From: Pseudotamlana agarivorans
GTDB lineage: Bacteria; Bacteroidota; Bacteroidia; Flavobacteriales; Flavobacteriaceae
Reading direction: 5' to 3'
Assembly (NCBI RefSeq): GCF_018860245.1
Contig: NZ_JAHKPD010000014.1
Span: 1 to 64,000, forward strand
Length of the DNA stretch: 64,000 bases
The notes under the pieces were generated by a model that did no database searches, was not told the origin of the DNA, and saw only the letters and a list, made by a program, of their open reading frames with translations. The position numbers and the translations under genes were made by a program. Of this stretch, positions 63,301 to 64,000 are shown piece after piece; position 1 is the first letter of the stretch; each line of letters begins with the position of its first letter.

Positions 63301-64000
63301 TTAATGTTTTATCGCTTCCGCGGAATTATGAGCCCATTCAGGGAAAACACTCGGGTCGATATCGAAGATGATGGTACCCCAAACAAGCGTCATGATTACA
63401 ATGATGATGGTTGCAAAAATATCGATGATTAAACCGGTTTTAATCATATGAACCATTTTGAGTTTTCCTGTTCCAAAAACAATCGCGTTTGGAGGTGTAG
63501 CAATGGGTAGCATGAAAGCCATGGAAGCAGCTAGAGTCACCGGTATCATAATTAACAACGGATTTACGTGAATTTCTGATGCTAAACCAGAAACGATAGG
63601 CAGTAACATTTCGGTGGTTGCAGTATTGGAGGTGAATTCGGTAAGTGTAGACATTAAAGCTGTTAAAGATCCTACTAACATCATAGGCGACAAGTCTTTG
63701 GTTCCACTTAAAAGTCCGCCAACATAAGTCGATAAACCTGAATCTATAAACCCTTTGGCTAGCGCAAATCCGCCACCAAAGAGGAAAACAATATGCCAAG
63801 GGAGTTTCATCATGATTTTCCAATCCACCAAAGCTTCTCGTTTTTTTGTAGATGGTACAATAAATAATAGCATCGCAATAAAAATAGCAACAGTACCATC
63901 GTTTAAAAATTTCGGATTTTTAAAAAAAGTACTCCAACCAGGTATATTAATAAAGCCTAAGTTTAAATTAGATCGAAAAACCCATAATAACGCCAATGAT
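63301..64000 (-). CDS. DASS (SLC13) family sodium/anion symporter, N-terminus outside window
   Basis: The C-terminal 233 codons of a divalent-anion:sodium symporter are visible and the frame continues beyond the window. The second substrate-binding SNT-like motif is in TEFTSNTATTEMLLPI, and the following MLPIATPPNAIVFGTGKL is the conserved family block; helices cover most of the rest. It carries dicarboxylates or sulfate with sodium. Which anion cannot be told from this part. Confidence 0.93.
   Translation of the reverse strand, partial: SLALLWVFRSNLNLGFINIPGWSTFFKNPKFLNDGTVAIFIAMLLFIVPSTKKREALVDWKIMMKLPWHIVFLFGGGFALAKGFIDSGLSTYVGGLLSGTKDLSPMMLVGSLTALMSTLTEFTSNTATTEMLLPIVSGLASEIHVNPLLIMIPVTLAASMAFMLPIATPPNAIVFGTGKLKMVHMIKTGLIIDIFATIIIVIMTLVWGTIIFDIDPSVFPEWAHNSAEAIKH

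Overview
The window is AT-rich DNA from a member of the Bacteroidetes, most likely a marine Flavobacteriaceae. Support comes from secreted proteins with type IX secretion (T9SS) C-terminal sorting domains, a SprB-like repeat adhesin, family genes typical of this clade (DUF3822 next to rsmD, short Ppx, a DnaX without the zinc-finger cysteines, a KdnB-like Kdo oxidase), an alginate-lyase-type PL7 enzyme, and promoter -7 boxes of the form TAnnTTTG. No tRNA, rRNA operon, insertion sequence, phage or CRISPR array was seen. The only classical RNA gene found is rnpB.

Layout. 1-2581: N-terminal part of a giant surface adhesin with 273-bp tandem repeats. 3028-6627: polyphosphate cluster (SixA-like phosphatase, ppk1, ppx). 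6935-9788: a small outer-membrane barrel protein, miaE, and dnaX split into two frames at an A11 run. 10009-10540: a structured intergenic element, rnpB and its terminator. 10754-12841: rsmD, DUF3822 and a membrane protein. 12971-18663: a RecD-like helicase, then envelope genes kdsB, a HAD phosphatase, kdnB-like and an acyltransferase, then a NYN/LOTUS protein. 18749-24549: Gfo/Idh/MocA oxidoreductase, yebC, a pterin dehydratase, an NAD-dependent epimerase/reductase-like protein, glutaminase and gcvT. 24835-28211: a hybrid histidine kinase and a LamB-type porin. 28268-33972: the thrA-thrB-thrC operon, read leftward, preceded by a threonine-rich leader peptide and attenuator-like stem, and interrupted between thrB and thrC by a four-helix-bundle gene set in GACCGAAGACGG-type repeats. 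34098-35666: the NAD(P)HX repair enzyme. 35837-43847: a TlpA-like lipoprotein, PL7 lyase, a periplasmic-binding-protein fold without signal peptide, and a tight GNAT / nucleoside phosphorylase / DUF1835 / SUI1 / 2OG-oxygenase group. 44071-50738: fused E1 alpha-beta 2-oxoacid dehydrogenase, a small lipoprotein, a secreted protein, aldo/keto reductase, MscS channel, DUF3817 and a VTT-type membrane protein. 50900-54728: a decayed zone with a frameshifted porin, a repeat-rich gap, a small phosphatase, a 5'-truncated gene and a bestrophin interrupted by a stop codon. 54975-63115: a T9SS-secreted PQQ-type sugar dehydrogenase and a four-gene group with M19-like peptidase, patatin and two coiled-coil proteins. 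63301-64000: end of a DASS anion transporter.

The strongest second-look items are the dnaX frame change at an A11 run, where the zero-frame product ends just after the run and so would make a gamma-like short form; the Thr-rich leader peptide with an overlapping terminator-like stem upstream of thrA; and the repeat-flanked four-helix-bundle gene inside the threonine operon. Weaker but worth testing are a shared TGGTtwACCA-type palindrome upstream of both T9SS-secreted carbohydrate enzymes, and the cluster of broken genes at 50.9-54.7 kb. All assignments come from reading the sequence and from memory of protein families; no database search was run.
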